Part shown: piece by piece, positions 5,432 through 6,277 of the stretch | Layout: each line of letters starts with the position of its first letter | Numbering within the stretch: the first letter of the stretch is position 1 | Assembly (NCBI GenBank): GCA_002410755.1 | Contig: DHOL01000075.1 | Coordinates: 8,160 to 14,436, forward strand | From: Ruminococcaceae bacterium UBA5391 | GTDB lineage: Bacteria; Bacillota; Clostridia; Oscillospirales; Acutalibacteraceae | Length of the DNA: 6,277 nucleotides | Reading direction: 5' to 3' | Notes under the pieces: generated by a model | What the model was told of the DNA's origin: nothing | Databases searched by the model: none | Seen by the model: only the letters and a program-made list of their open reading frames with translations | Position numbers and translations under genes: made by a program

Positions 5432-6277
5432 ATGAGAAAAACAAAAATTATTTGTACTCTCGGCCCTTCCACAGATGATGAAAATATCCTCCGGCAGATA
5501 ATGCTGAGTGGCATGGATGTTGCACGGCTGAACTTTTCGCATGGCACTCATGAAGAGCATAAACGTCGGGTTGATGCTGTAAAAAAGCTCCGGAAGGAGC
5601 TTGGCCTGCCGGTTGCCCTGATGCTTGACACAAAAGGGCCTGAAATCCGTACCGGTGACTTTTCCCACCCTGTCGAGCTGAAGACCGGAGATTCCTATAC
5701 GCTGACAACACGTCCAGTTCCCGGAACGGAGAAAATCTGCTCAGTCTCCTTCAGCCGCCTGCCTTATGAAGTTGCCAAAAACTCCCGAATTTTAATTGAT
5801 GATGGACTGATTGAGCTTCAAGTGGACTCGATAGCCACCACAGATATTTTCTGTACCGTTATGAATGGCGGGCAGATTTCTTCCCATAAAAGCATCAATA
5901 TACCGGGAATTACCCTCTCCCTTCCTTTTATTAGTGAAAAAGACCGGCAGGACTTAGCCTTCGCCGCACAGGAAGACTTCGATTTTATTGCGGCATCCTT
6001 TACACGCAGCGCACAGGATGTCATCGGTCTGCGCAAAGAGCTGGAAAAGCTTAATTGCCACAAAATTCAAATTATTTCAAAAATTGAAAACGCCGGCGGC
6101 GTCCAGAATATCGACGACATTATCCGCCTTTCTGACGGCGTAATGGTTGCACGCGGTGACCTTGGCGTGGAAATCCCGCTCGAAGAGATTCCAATCATTC
6201 AGAAAAAAATTATCCGCAAAGCCCTCAGTGCCGGCAAGGAGGTTATTACCGCTACGCAGATGCTGGATTCCATGATT
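5432..6277 (+). CDS. pyk: Pyruvate kinase, N-terminal part (cut by window edge)
   Basis: Final glycolytic step: phosphoenolpyruvate plus ADP to pyruvate plus ATP, in the cytoplasm. The frame is open from the ATG at 5432 to the end, giving 282 residues, so the rest of the A domain and the C domain are missing. Visible motifs: [11 protein letters not shown] (4-14), [10 protein letters not shown] (30-39, with R32, N34, S36), [11 protein letters not shown] (65-75, with D66, R73), the B domain (about 76-165), [10 protein letters not shown] (214-223, catalytic K217 and metal ligand E219), [15 protein letters not shown] (235-249, D243) and [11 protein letters not shown] (271-281, T275). All catalytic residues seen so far are intact. 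E71 in GPEIRTG corresponds to the Glu linked to K+ dependence in other pyruvate kinases, so a K+-dependent enzyme is inferred. It is transcribed divergently from the VanY-like gene. The SD is a modest GAGG at 5420-5423. Confidence 0.97.
   Translation, partial: MRKTKIICTLGPSTDDENILRQIMLSGMDVARLNFSHGTHEEHKRRVDAVKKLRKELGLPVALMLDTKGPEIRTGDFSHPVELKTGDSYTLTTRPVPGTEKICSVSFSRLPYEVAKNSRILIDDGLIELQVDSIATTDIFCTVMNGGQISSHKSINIPGITLSLPFISEKDRQDLAFAAQEDFDFIAASFTRSAQDVIGLRKELEKLNCHKIQIISKIENAGGVQNIDDIIRLSDGVMVARGDLGVEIPLEEIPIIQKKIIRKALSAGKEVITATQMLDSMI

Noticed and set aside
5405..6063. Minus-strand open frames of 81-87 codons opposite pyk
   Set aside because: They are shadows of the continuous pyruvate kinase frame on the plus strand, which has all family motifs.

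Overview
The window looks like a core chromosomal segment of a low-to-mid GC Gram-positive anaerobe of the class Clostridia, most likely in or near the Oscillospiraceae/Ruminococcaceae. The grounds are the primary sigma factor sequence, the dgt-dnaG-rpoD gene order, purine-rich Shine-Dalgarno (SD) sites before nearly every gene, TTG and GTG starts, and a zinc-type ribosomal protein L31. The genus cannot be fixed from the sequence alone. I see no mobile element, CRISPR array, tRNA or rRNA gene, and no sign of recent transfer.

Layout. Six genes lie on the minus strand and run leftward from about 5201 to the left edge: a membrane-anchored VanY-like protein (4392-5201), rpmE (4025-4228), yigZ (3335-3958), dgt (2254-3249), dnaG (449-2215) and the first 146 codons of rpoD (1-438, cut by the window edge). 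One gene runs rightward: pyk, pyruvate kinase, of which the first 282 codons are present (5432-6277, cut by the right edge). A 230-bp divergent intergenic region (5202-5431) separates the two directions. There is no gene-free stretch longer than 300 bases.

Transcription. A strong sigma-70/SigA-type promoter precedes rpmE, and a clear intrinsic terminator lies just after it. A weaker candidate promoter overlaps the yigZ stop codon and could drive dgt-dnaG-rpoD, a macromolecular-synthesis type operon with dgt in the upstream place where enterobacteria have rpsU. dgt and dnaG are 38 bp apart, and the dnaG stop codon overlaps the rpoD SD site. Candidate promoters for the VanY-like gene and for pyk face away from each other in the divergent region.

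Function. dnaG (replication priming), rpoD (housekeeping transcription initiation) and dgt (probable dNTP hydrolysis) form one information-processing unit. rpmE is a translation gene and pyk the last step of glycolysis. The VanY-like gene is the odd one out: it keeps the fold signatures of a D,D-carboxypeptidase but has substitutions at most of the catalytic and zinc-ligand positions, so it may be a pseudoenzyme. This is the most interesting observation in an otherwise ordinary housekeeping region. I found no convincing undescribed multi-gene system.
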